Part shown: positions 42,935 through 52,658 of the stretch, piece by piece | How the letters are laid out: every line of letters begins with the position of its first letter | Numbering within the stretch: the stretch's first letter is position 1 | Assembly: GCF_000687165.1 (NCBI RefSeq) | Contig: NZ_JMKU01000018.1 | Coordinates: forward strand, 65,821-129,820 | DNA from: Paracidovorax oryzae ATCC 19882 | GTDB taxonomy: Bacteria > Pseudomonadota > Gammaproteobacteria > Burkholderiales > Burkholderiaceae_C | Direction: 5' to 3' | Length of the DNA: 64,000 nt | The notes under the pieces: model-generated | Told to the model about the DNA's origin: nothing | Databases searched by the model: none | What the model saw: the letters and a program-made list of their open reading frames with translations, nothing else | Translations under genes and position numbers: made by a program

Positions 42935-43756
42935 ATGGGCGAAGCCGGTTCCACCGACCCCGGCGCAGAGCGCGATCGGCTGCTGGCCGAGCTGCAGGCG
43001 CTGCGGCAGGAGCAGGAGGCCTTCCTGCGTGCGGTGTCGCACGACCTGCGTGCGCCGTTGCGCCACATACTGGCCTACGGGCGGCTGGTGCGCGAACTGG
43101 TGGAAGAAAGCAATGCCGATCCGGAGGCGCTGCAGTTCCTGGACACCATGGCCCGCTCCGGCCAGCAACTGGGCGAGATGATCGACGGCCTGATCCAGCT
43201 GGGGCGGGCGGGGCTTGCCCCCGTGCAGCCGCAGGCCGTCGTGGTCGGCGAGGCCCTGCGCGCCGCGGCCGAGGCGGCCCTGGCAGCGGCGGCGCCCCGG
43301 GAGGCTGCGGGGCCCGGTGGTTCTTCCCCATGGCCGGCCACCGTGCAGTGGCAGTGGCCGGACTGTGGCGGCATGGCGGTGCGGGCCGATGCGGCGCTGC
43401 TGCACGAGGTGCTGCTGGCGGTGCTGGACAACGCGCTCAAGTTCTCGCGGCCCGTGGCGCAGCCCTGCATCGTGCTGCAGGCGCGGCCGCTGCCGGACGG
43501 CCGTGTGGAAATCGGCGTGCGCGACAACGGTGTCGGCTTCGTGCCGGCGCGCGCACAGCAGCTGTTCGGCGTATTCCAGCGGCTGCATCCGGTGAGCCAG
43601 TTCCCGGGCCTGGGCCTCGGGCTGGCACGGGCGAAGCGCTTCGTGGAGCGCATGGGCGGCGAGATCGGCATCGATGCCGTGCCTGCACCGCCGGGCGGTT
43701 CCGCCGAGGGGCAGGGATGCCGCGTGCGCATCGTGTTGCCCGCGGCCGGGGCCTGA
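42935..43756 (+). CDS. Sensor-less histidine kinase
   Basis: The 273-residue product has a short coiled N-terminus, the HisKA box FLRAVSHDLRAPLRHILAYG (His36), and an ATPase domain with N box LLAVLDNALKFSRP, G1 DNGVGF and G2 GLGLGLARAKRFVERMGGEIG. The dimer helix resembles those of phytochrome-type kinases. It lacks any sensor or membrane domain and no response regulator is nearby. It starts 14 bp after glmU and is likely co-transcribed. Confidence 0.83.
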   Translation: MGEAGSTDPGAERDRLLAELQALRQEQEAFLRAVSHDLRAPLRHILAYGRLVRELVEESNADPEALQFLDTMARSGQQLGEMIDGLIQLGRAGLAPVQPQAVVVGEALRAAAEAALAAAAPREAAGPGGSSPWPATVQWQWPDCGGMAVRADAALLHEVLLAVLDNALKFSRPVAQPCIVLQARPLPDGRVEIGVRDNGVGFVPARAQQLFGVFQRLHPVSQFPGLGLGLARAKRFVERMGGEIGIDAVPAPPGGSAEGQGCRVRIVLPAAGA

Positions 43757-43767
43757 AGCGCCGCGGT

Positions 43768-44676
43768 TCAGCCCTTGCGCCCGAGCGCCACGATCGCGGC
43801 CAGGACCACGGCGCCGCCGGCCAATTGCAGGGGCTGCAGCGTCTGGTCCAGGATCCACCACCCGAGCAGCAGCGTGGCCACGGGCTCGGCGTTCATCACG
43901 GGGGCGTTGCGCGCCATGTCCAGGCGGGGCAGGCTGACGAACATGGCCGTGAAGGCCGTGCCGTAGAGTACGACCAGCGCCGCGAGGCCCCACCAGCCCG
44001 GAGTTGCTTCAGGCCAGCGCATGCCGCCCGGCACCAGGCCGCTGGCACCGGCCGCCACCATCAGCGCGAACACGCTGCCCACGGTCATCAGGCTGCGCCA
44101 CATGCCGGGCATTGCTTTGAGGCGGTGGTCGGTGATCCACAGCGCGAGCGCGAACACGCAGGCGGCCGTGAACGCGAAGGCGATGCCGGCGATCCATGCG
44201 CCGCCGTCGTCCCGGCCCAGTTCCGCCATGCGCGCGGGCACATCGAGCGCCAGCAGCAGCCCGCCCAGGGCCACGGCCATGACCACCGCCGCGCGGCGCG
44301 TGGGGCGCGGCCCGCCCAGGCCCCAGGTGAGCAGCGCGAGCAGCACGGGGCACACGTTCGATACCAGCAGGGCCAGCGCCACGGGGATGCGCGCGACGGC
44401 GGAGTACAGGCACAGGCTCTGCGTGGCCACCAGCGCGCCCAGCAGCAGCTGCCAGCGCAGCATGCCGGGCGGCATCGAGAGCGCGGGGCGCCGCCACGCC
44501 ACGAGCGCGGTCAGCACCAGCGCGGTGGCGCCGCTGCGGCACAGCACCGCCAGCAGCAGCCCGGTGCCATGGTCGAAGGCCAGGCGTGCCGCCACGTGGT
44601 TGGCGGCGAAGGTGCAACTGATCAAGGCGATCAGCCCGATCGCGAGGCGGCGAGGCAGCGGGGCGGGGGAGATCAT
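43768..44676 (-). CDS. EamA/DMT-family exporter
   Basis: The 302-residue product has ten membrane helices in two EamA repeats, including FAANHVAARLAFDHGTG and LYSAVARIPVALALLVSNVCPVLLALLTWG, with NAEPVATLLLGWWILDQTL in the second half. The start at 44676 is preferred as AGGAG lies six bases upstream. It lies 19 bp after an AsnC-type gene on the same strand, which suggests export of an amino acid under that regulator. Confidence 0.86.
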   Translation of the reverse strand: MISPAPLPRRLAIGLIALISCTFAANHVAARLAFDHGTGLLLAVLCRSGATALVLTALVAWRRPALSMPPGMLRWQLLLGALVATQSLCLYSAVARIPVALALLVSNVCPVLLALLTWGLGGPRPTRRAAVVMAVALGGLLLALDVPARMAELGRDDGGAWIAGIAFAFTAACVFALALWITDHRLKAMPGMWRSLMTVGSVFALMVAAGASGLVPGGMRWPEATPGWWGLAALVVLYGTAFTAMFVSLPRLDMARNAPVMNAEPVATLLLGWWILDQTLQPLQLAGGAVVLAAIVALGRKG

Positions 44677-44695
44677 TGCAGGCTCCTGCATGGCA

Positions 44696-45226
44696 TCAGC
44701 CCGGCCTGCGCTGCATGGACGCAGGCGTGCCTTCGGCGCCGTCCTTGCGGCAGGGCAGGCGCGGCTCGAACTTGCTGCGCTTGATGCTGAAGAAGGCCTT
44801 CACGTTGCGCACGTTGCCGTCGCTGGTGAAGAGCCGCTGCGCGAGCGCCAGGTAGCCCGGCATGTCGGGCGCATGCACCACCAGGATGAAATCCGGCCCG
44901 GGCGAGACCCGGTAGCACTGCTGCACGGCCGCGTCTGCGGTGGCGCGGGCTTCGAAGGCTTCCATGCGCTCTGCGTCCTGCCGGTCCAGCACCACCTCCA
45001 CGATGGCCGTGAGGCCGTGCCCCAGGTGGCGGGCCAGTACGTCCGGCTGCACCAGGGCCACCTCGCGCTCGATCAGCCCGGCCTCGTGCAGCCGCTTCAC
45101 GCGGCGCAGGCAGGTGGGAGGGGACACATGCACCATCGCCGCCAATGCCTGGTTGCTCAGCGAGGCATCGCGCTGCAGGGCGTCGAGCAACTGCAGGTCG
45201 GTGTCGTCGGGGAATTTTTCTTCCAT
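44696..45226 (-). CDS. Lrp/AsnC-family regulator
   Basis: The 176-residue product has the AsnC-type helix-turn-helix (LQLLDALQRDASLSNQALAAMVHVSPPTCLRRVKRLHEAGLI) and a ligand-binding RAM domain (HGLTAIVEVVL, QCYRVSPGPDFILVVHAPDM). A basic tail (KFEPRLPCRKDG) extends it beyond the usual 150-160 residues. It probably senses an amino acid and controls itself and the EamA exporter. It is divergent from glmS. Confidence 0.9.
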   Translation of the reverse strand: MEEKFPDDTDLQLLDALQRDASLSNQALAAMVHVSPPTCLRRVKRLHEAGLIEREVALVQPDVLARHLGHGLTAIVEVVLDRQDAERMEAFEARATADAAVQQCYRVSPGPDFILVVHAPDMPGYLALAQRLFTSDGNVRNVKAFFSIKRSKFEPRLPCRKDGAEGTPASMQRRPG

Positions 45227-45228
45227 GG

Positions 45229-45284
45229 ATTCTGATTTTATGAAAGAAAATTCAGAATTGCATTTGGTGGGAAATTTTCGTTCA
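45229..45284. promoter_or_regulatory. AT-rich double palindrome before the AsnC-type gene
   Basis: ATTCTGA (45229-45235) pairs with TCAGAAT (45252-45258), and TGAAAGAAAATTC (45241-45253) nearly mirrors GAAATTTTCGTTCA (45271-45284). The AT-rich block stands out from its surroundings and suits Lrp/AsnC autoregulation. Confidence 0.5.
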
Positions 45285-45405
45285 TTCGTATAGCTAAAAA
45301 TGACGAGAAATTTCTTTGTGCCCTGCCTAATATCGCGGCAGTTCCGGCCTGCAGGCTGGGGCGTCTGTCCATCGTTTCGCCTTTCGTTCCTCAGGAGTTC
45401 AGGCC

Positions 45406-47295
<1,890 letters not shown>

Positions 47296-47406
47296 GGGAG
47301 AACGCGCCACGCGCTGGGCTCCCGCGAGGCCCGCGGCCGGCCATCCGGGCGGGCCGGGTGGGCCAACGCTCGTTTCGCCGTACCGTGAGGCTACGGCGCG
47401 CCATGA

Positions 47407-48945
47407 TCACCGCCGGGCCGCGGGCCGACCCAGCTTCCGGCCCAGCCGCTTCCATCCGATGGCGACACCCGTCAGGCTGAGCGCGGCCCCTCCCGCGCTG
47501 AACAGCACCATCAGCATGTCCCACAGGGGGCGGCGATCCAGCAGGGGGAGCCAGTCCCAGCTGTGCAACATGGCGAACAGCCAACGCCCCGTCCGGCGCG
47601 TGCGGTCGCTTCGGCTGATCACCGCCCCGGTGACCGGATCCAGGTGCACCCAGGTCTGGTGGGGATCGTCGAAAAGGATGCGCACCACCGGCAAGGGCTT
47701 GTCGCCGCCGCCCGTCATGGTGTGAGGTGATCGCTGGTAATAGTAGAGGTCGTATGCGTCCAGCGTCTCCACTGCCTTGACCGGTGCCGGCACGAGCAAG
47801 CCAGCGGCAGCAAGGGTTTCAGACCGGTCGAGTACACGGACTGCCGCCGTGGCCGCATCGAGCACGACAGGTCTTCCAGCGGGGCTGCTGGCAAGCACCA
47901 GGTCTTGTCCGGTAGTGCGGGTCCAGCGCAATTCGCGGATCGAGGGCCCGGCGGTCGCCAGCAGTGCGCCGGGAGATGCCGCCGTGGCCGCCACCTGCAA
48001 CGGCCCGCCGTCCATGGCCTGGGTGCGCAGGGGCGGCGCCGCGCTATCGAGCACCTTCCAGGGATTCATGGACATCAGGCCGCTGAACACCCATGTGAGC
48101 GTGATCACGCCGAAGAGCAGGCCCGCGACATGGTGCCAGCGCATCAGCGCACCCTGGTACGGCGAACGCGACCCGCTCCTGTATCTCCGCGTGAACCGCC
48201 ACCGCAGGACTCCGATAACCATGCCGGTGAGGGCCACGGCGATACCTGCGATGGACAGCCCGTTCACGATGTCGGCCCACCACCTGTCGAACGCATTGCC
48301 CCGGAAGGCATAGAGCCAATGGATCCAGGCGCCCGCGTAGTTCCAGCTGCGTTCGGTACGGGTCGCATCGCGCACCACTTCGCCCGTCCTGCCCGAGATG
48401 TAGAGCCGCGTGCCCTGCAGGTCGTGCAGTTGCACCAGGTGCAAAGGCCTGTGGGCATCCAGTCCACGGGAATGCGTCATTGCGTCCTCATCGATGGATC
48501 CTTCATATTCCATGGGCACCGACGGCACGCCGGCGTAGGCCGCTGCACTCGCCAGGGCCTCGGCCCGGCCCGCTTCCCGCAGCACCGCGCCCGTGAAGGC
48601 ATCGATGGCGACCGTTCCCGCGCCCGGCGGACGGCGCTTGCCCGCAGGAGCGGCGCCGTCCAAAGGGACCGCAAGGTATACCGGCTGGCCGCCACGCGAC
48701 GCCAGCAGGCGCAGGTCCTGCAGCGGGCCGGAAACCCCCGCGCGGTCCAGCGCTTCCCGTGGGCCCAGGTATCGCGCCGGGGCCTCCAGCACGGGAAGGT
48801 GTGCGAGCCGTTCCGAGGATGTGAGCTTGGGATAGCCCACGTACATCATCACGACGCCGGAAACGAACCACATGGCGAAGAACGCGCACACCACGATGCC
48901 AAGCCAGCGATGGGCCAGGAACACCCAGCGTTTGATGCCGTGCAT
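47407..48945 (-). CDS. PepSY-associated membrane protein
   Basis: The 512-residue product has four main membrane helices around two periplasmic PepSY-like regions. It has AHRWLGIVVCAFFAMWFVSGVVMMYVG at the N-terminus, MRWHHVAGLLFGVITLTWVFSGLMSMNPW in the middle and LLDRRPLWDMLMVLFSAGGAALSLTGVAIGWKR at the end. Conserved His residues suggest heme or metal-linked reduction. Such proteins often accompany TonB receptors and may reduce ferric siderophore. It begins 12 bp after the receptor gene. Confidence 0.85.
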   Translation of the reverse strand: MHGIKRWVFLAHRWLGIVVCAFFAMWFVSGVVMMYVGYPKLTSSERLAHLPVLEAPARYLGPREALDRAGVSGPLQDLRLLASRGGQPVYLAVPLDGAAPAGKRRPPGAGTVAIDAFTGAVLREAGRAEALASAAAYAGVPSVPMEYEGSIDEDAMTHSRGLDAHRPLHLVQLHDLQGTRLYISGRTGEVVRDATRTERSWNYAGAWIHWLYAFRGNAFDRWWADIVNGLSIAGIAVALTGMVIGVLRWRFTRRYRSGSRSPYQGALMRWHHVAGLLFGVITLTWVFSGLMSMNPWKVLDSAAPPLRTQAMDGGPLQVAATAASPGALLATAGPSIRELRWTRTTGQDLVLASSPAGRPVVLDAATAAVRVLDRSETLAAAGLLVPAPVKAVETLDAYDLYYYQRSPHTMTGGGDKPLPVVRILFDDPHQTWVHLDPVTGAVISRSDRTRRTGRWLFAMLHSWDWLPLLDRRPLWDMLMVLFSAGGAALSLTGVAIGWKRLGRKLGRPAARR

Positions 48946-48957
48946 GGTGCTTCCGGG

Positions 48958-51171
48958 TCAGAATGCGGCGCGCAACGTAATGTCCGCCGTGCGTGGCGCA
49001 CCCAGGTAGACCTGGGTGGTGCCGGCATTGGCCGCGTAGATCCTGTCCGTCGCGTTGCGGATGCGGCCCACGACGGACACAGTCTTGGTGACTCGGTAGC
49101 TCAGGCCCAGGTCGATCAGCGTGTAGCGGGGCCAAGCCAGGGTGTTGGCCGCGTCGGCATAGACCCGGCCCACGTGGCGCACGCCCACGATCCCTGACCA
49201 CTGCGGGGAGAAGCGGTAGGTGTTCCAGAGGTTCGCCACCTGGGACGGCGTGTTGGTGGGGGTCTTGCCGGCGAGGGAGACGCCGCCCTGCGTGTAGCGG
49301 TCGTACCTGGCATCCACGGAGGTGACATTGCCCTGCACCGACCAGCGTGGCGTCACCTGCAGGCCGACGGCCAGTTCCACTCCCCTGGAGGACTGCTCGC
49401 CCACCAGCACCGTCAGCGCGGAATTGGCGGGGTCTTGCGAGGCGATGTTGTTGCGCGTGATGCGGTATACCGCCAGTGTGGCGGAGCCCTTTCCGTCCCA
49501 GAAGTCCATCTTGCTGCCGACCTCGAACTGGCGTCCCGTGGTGAGGCTGCTGTTGTTCGCCACGTCGGCGAAGGATGCCGTCGACAGGACGCCGGAGGGT
49601 GGGTCGGCCGCTGTCGCGTACTGGGCATAGAGGTTGGCGTCGGGGGCGAAGTCCCATACCAGGCCGATGCGCCCGGTCGTCGGCTGGTAGCTTCGGCTGA
49701 AGCGCGCAGGGGCCGACGCCGTCACTGCGCGGCGATTGGTCAGGTCGAGGTCGATGCGCTCGTGCCGCAGTGCCGTCACCAGGCTGACCGTGGGCACCAG
49801 GACCGTCCGGTTCTCCAGGTAGGCCGCGACCGTGGTGACCTGGTTGTCACGGTCCGGATTGAACGCGGGGGAAGTCCCTGCGATGGAGAAGAAGTTCTCG
49901 GTCGTGAATCGGTAGGGATCGACCGTGCTGACCGTCCCTGCGATGCTGTTGGGAAAGCGGGTCTGGCGGTTGCGGCTGACGTCGATGCCGCCGACCCAGT
50001 CGCTCTTCCTGCCGGCCCATTGCCCCTTGTAGATCGCCTCGAAACGGTCGCCGACCACGCCCTGGTCGTGGCGCTGCAGCAGCGTTCCGGAGCGGATGAC
50101 GCCGGTGTTGCCGGGGTTGTAGCGATAGCTCTCCACGTTGCGGTAGTCCCGCAGCGCGTCGTAGACGTAGAAGGTGTTCCTGAACTGCAGGGCGTCGTCC
50201 AGGCGCCAGTCGGCGACGGACCGCAGCCACTGGACGCGCTGGGCGTAGATGCCATCGGCCGCGTTGTAGTTCTTGAAACGGATGCCCGGATCCACGCGCA
50301 GCCGGCCGGCGGCGGGGTTGAGGACCGGCGTGCCCCAGTAGGGCCGGTCCACGTGCTCATCCTGGTATTCGTAGGCCAGCACATGAGAGAGGCCGCCGCC
50401 CAGGTCCGACAGCAGCGACGCGGCGACCTGCGTGGAACGCGATCCCGTCCCGTCGGTCCAGCTGTCGGTATCGCGGTGGTTGGCATCGAAACGCATGTAG
50501 TGGCTGCCGGCCTGGACGCCATCACCGGCAATGCGGCGGTTGATGCCGAACGAAGCTTCCTTGAGGCCATGGCTGCCGAGGCGCAGCTGGGCTTCGGTGA
50601 AGTCGGTGCGCTCGGCCACCTTGGTGATGTAGTTGATCGTTCCGCCCACGGCGCCGGCGCCGTACAGGAAGCCCGATGCGCCGCCGATGGCTTCCACACG
50701 GTCGTAGATCCAGCTGTCTACCGGCCGCGCTGCGATCGTGTACTGGACGTTGATGCCGTTGAAGAGCTGGCTGAGTGAAGCACCACTGAATCCACGGTAG
50801 CTCACGCCGATGCTGCCCGGCGCGTTGTGCGCGGTCACGCCGGGTATGGCGCGCAGGATTTCCTGCGTGTCCTGCGCCCCTCGGGCATCGATGGCGGCGC
50901 GGTCCACCACCGTGACGGTGGCTGGAGTCTGCCGGGCGGTGAGTCCGAGGCGGCTGCCCGTTTCCGCGGGGGCATCGAGGTTGAGCCGGCCGGTCGGGGT
51001 CGCTTGGTCGCCGCGCACGCTCACCTCCGGAAGCGTCGCATCCGGCACCTGGGCACACGCAGGTGCCGGTTGCAACAGCAAGGTGATGGAGGCCCAGGTC
51101 AGGGCGCAATAGGCAAGAGGAAGCGTGGACCAGGCGCGCGCTGCGCCGGTGCCGATGTCAGAAGCGGGCAT
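48958..51171 (-). CDS. TonB-dependent siderophore-type receptor
   Basis: The 737-residue product has a signal peptide (CALTWASITLLLQPAPACAQ), a plug domain (TPATVTVVDRAAIDARGAQDTQEILRAIPGVTAHN, then GISYRGF-like VSYRGFSG) and a 22-strand barrel ending ADITLRAAF with the terminal Phe. It imports a ferric siderophore or similar chelate. The ATG at 51171 places the signal at the N-terminus. With the DUF2946 and PepSY genes it forms a metal-uptake unit. Confidence 0.92.
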   Translation of the reverse strand: MPASDIGTGAARAWSTLPLAYCALTWASITLLLQPAPACAQVPDATLPEVSVRGDQATPTGRLNLDAPAETGSRLGLTARQTPATVTVVDRAAIDARGAQDTQEILRAIPGVTAHNAPGSIGVSYRGFSGASLSQLFNGINVQYTIAARPVDSWIYDRVEAIGGASGFLYGAGAVGGTINYITKVAERTDFTEAQLRLGSHGLKEASFGINRRIAGDGVQAGSHYMRFDANHRDTDSWTDGTGSRSTQVAASLLSDLGGGLSHVLAYEYQDEHVDRPYWGTPVLNPAAGRLRVDPGIRFKNYNAADGIYAQRVQWLRSVADWRLDDALQFRNTFYVYDALRDYRNVESYRYNPGNTGVIRSGTLLQRHDQGVVGDRFEAIYKGQWAGRKSDWVGGIDVSRNRQTRFPNSIAGTVSTVDPYRFTTENFFSIAGTSPAFNPDRDNQVTTVAAYLENRTVLVPTVSLVTALRHERIDLDLTNRRAVTASAPARFSRSYQPTTGRIGLVWDFAPDANLYAQYATAADPPSGVLSTASFADVANNSSLTTGRQFEVGSKMDFWDGKGSATLAVYRITRNNIASQDPANSALTVLVGEQSSRGVELAVGLQVTPRWSVQGNVTSVDARYDRYTQGGVSLAGKTPTNTPSQVANLWNTYRFSPQWSGIVGVRHVGRVYADAANTLAWPRYTLIDLGLSYRVTKTVSVVGRIRNATDRIYAANAGTTQVYLGAPRTADITLRAAF

Positions 51172-51294
51172 AAAAATCCGTGCGATGGCACACAGCCCCG
51201 CCTTGCTCGCATGAGAGGGCAGGAAGACCGTGGCCGCTGAATGAGTGAAGAGCGTGGAGACGCAGGTTTGCGTCAAGGCTCCAGGAGGTTCAGT

Positions 51295-51654
51295 TCAGGG
51301 ATGCACGGGTGGACCGCGCCCTGGCAGAGGGGCGGCGGTGGCCGCTGCGATACGTGCAGCGGGAATCGACTGGAAGGCATGCGCCAGCGGCAGCGGCATG
51401 GAGACCGCCGGGACCACCGGATGGGGAGGAGGCGCACCCGTGGGCAGGCAGAGTGCGCAGTGCATGGCGGTGGCATCCAGTTCCTGCGTGCCTTCGTCTG
51501 TGGTGAGAACCAGTTTGACGGTGGCGCCGTCGCTGCAGACCATCTCCACCATCTGCGGATGGATGAATGGAGAAGCTGCCGCCACGCCCAGCGACAACGC
51601 GAACCACGCCAGCGCAAGCCTTGGCAGGAGGGTGAGCGTACGCAGGAGGTGCAT
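51295..51654 (-). CDS. DUF2946-type small secreted protein
   Basis: The 119-residue product has a signal peptide (LALAWFALSLGVAAASP), then VCSDGATVKLVL with Cys40 and the family motif MHCALC with Cys66 and Cys69, followed by a Pro/Ala-rich end. DUF2946 proteins usually accompany TonB receptors or copper genes, and the CxxC could bind metal. It is upstream of the receptor on the same strand. Confidence 0.78.
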   Translation of the reverse strand: MHLLRTLTLLPRLALAWFALSLGVAAASPFIHPQMVEMVCSDGATVKLVLTTDEGTQELDATAMHCALCLPTGAPPPHPVVPAVSMPLPLAHAFQSIPAARIAAATAAPLPGRGPPVHP

Positions 51655-51703
51655 CGCAGGAATTATCCCGCTTGGGGAAGGAGGACGGAGCACGCCGGGC
51701 GGC

Positions 51704-52582
51704 TCACACGCCCAGCAACTTCTCCAGCGCCTCCACCCGGTGCCGCCGCGGCACCGTGATGGCGTAGAAGCTCTCGGTCAGTTCGCTCGACTGGCCGGCG
51801 ATCACCAGCAGCCCGCTTTTCAGTTCGTCCTGCACCACCACCTCGGACAGCAGCGACAGCCAGCCGCTGTCGCGGGCGATCAGGCGCAGCAGGGCCATGT
51901 CGTCCACTTCGGCGCGCAGGCGCGGTGCCACGCCGGCCGAAGCGCACAGTGCGTCGAAAGGCCCGCGCACGGCATGGCGGGGGCCGGGCAGGGCGATGTC
52001 CATGCCGTGCAGGTCATGCGGCACGCGCAGGCCCCCGGCCGGCCAGCGGTGGGCCGGGCCCACGATCGAGATGGCCTGGCTGGCCAGGAAGCGGCAGTGC
52101 AGGGGCCGGCCCGGGTCGGCCGGCACGCTCTGGTTGGCCAGCACGACGTCCAGCTGGTGCTCGAGCAGCCGCTGCAGCAGGTCGTCCAGCAGGCCCGATT
52201 CGAGGGTCAGCACCACGTCGGGGTCGGCCAGCAGCGGGCGCAGCAGGTTCTCCTGGTAGTTGCGCGACATGGTGGCGACCGCGCCCACGCGCAGCCGGGT
52301 CATCCCCTGGCTGCGGCCCTGCAGCCGCCCCAGCAGTTCCTGGCCCAGGCCGAAGATGTCCTCGGCATACGACAGCACGACCTGCCCCGCCTCGGTCAGC
52401 ACCATCCGCCGGTTCTCGCGCGTGAACAGCGGCTCGCCCAGCCGTTCCTCCAGTTGGCGGATCTGGGCAGAGAGCGCCGACTGCGAGGCATGGACCTCCT
52501 CGGCCGCCCGTGTCAGGTGGCCCAGCTTGGCCACCCGCCAGAAGTAGAAAAGGTGGTGAAAGTTGAGCTGCTCGAGGCGCAT
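51704..52582 (-). CDS. LysR-family regulator of the dab operon (predicted)
   Basis: The 292-residue product has an NhaR/CbbR-like helix-turn-helix (LNFHHLFYFWRVAKLGHLTRAAEEVHASQSALSAQIRQLEERLG) and a LysR effector domain. The N-terminus MRLEQLNFHHLFYFWRVA is typical of NhaR-type regulators. It is divergent from dabB, 76 bp away. The gap contains a perfect inverted repeat, so control of the carbon-uptake genes is likely. Confidence 0.88.
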   Translation of the reverse strand: MRLEQLNFHHLFYFWRVAKLGHLTRAAEEVHASQSALSAQIRQLEERLGEPLFTRENRRMVLTEAGQVVLSYAEDIFGLGQELLGRLQGRSQGMTRLRVGAVATMSRNYQENLLRPLLADPDVVLTLESGLLDDLLQRLLEHQLDVVLANQSVPADPGRPLHCRFLASQAISIVGPAHRWPAGGLRVPHDLHGMDIALPGPRHAVRGPFDALCASAGVAPRLRAEVDDMALLRLIARDSGWLSLLSEVVVQDELKSGLLVIAGQSSELTESFYAITVPRRHRVEALEKLLGV

Positions 52583-52591
52583 TGTTCTCTT

Positions 52592-52617
52592 TAAAAGATC
52601 AATCTGTTTCTTTTAAT
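52592..52617. promoter_or_regulatory. Perfect 8-bp inverted repeat between lysR and dabB
   Basis: TTAAAAGA (52592-52599) and TCTTTTAA (52610-52617) are exact mirror arms with a 10-bp spacer, in a very AT-rich gap between GC-rich genes. The geometry fits one LysR dimer site. Confidence 0.6.
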
Positions 52618-52658
52618 GAATTTTACAGAACATGTGCGGGTGGCCACCATGGCGACCC

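Noticed and set aside
51172-51294. Possible cobalamin riboswitch or other leader before the TonB receptor
   Set aside because: The gap is 123 bp and contains none of the conserved cobalamin-aptamer boxes.
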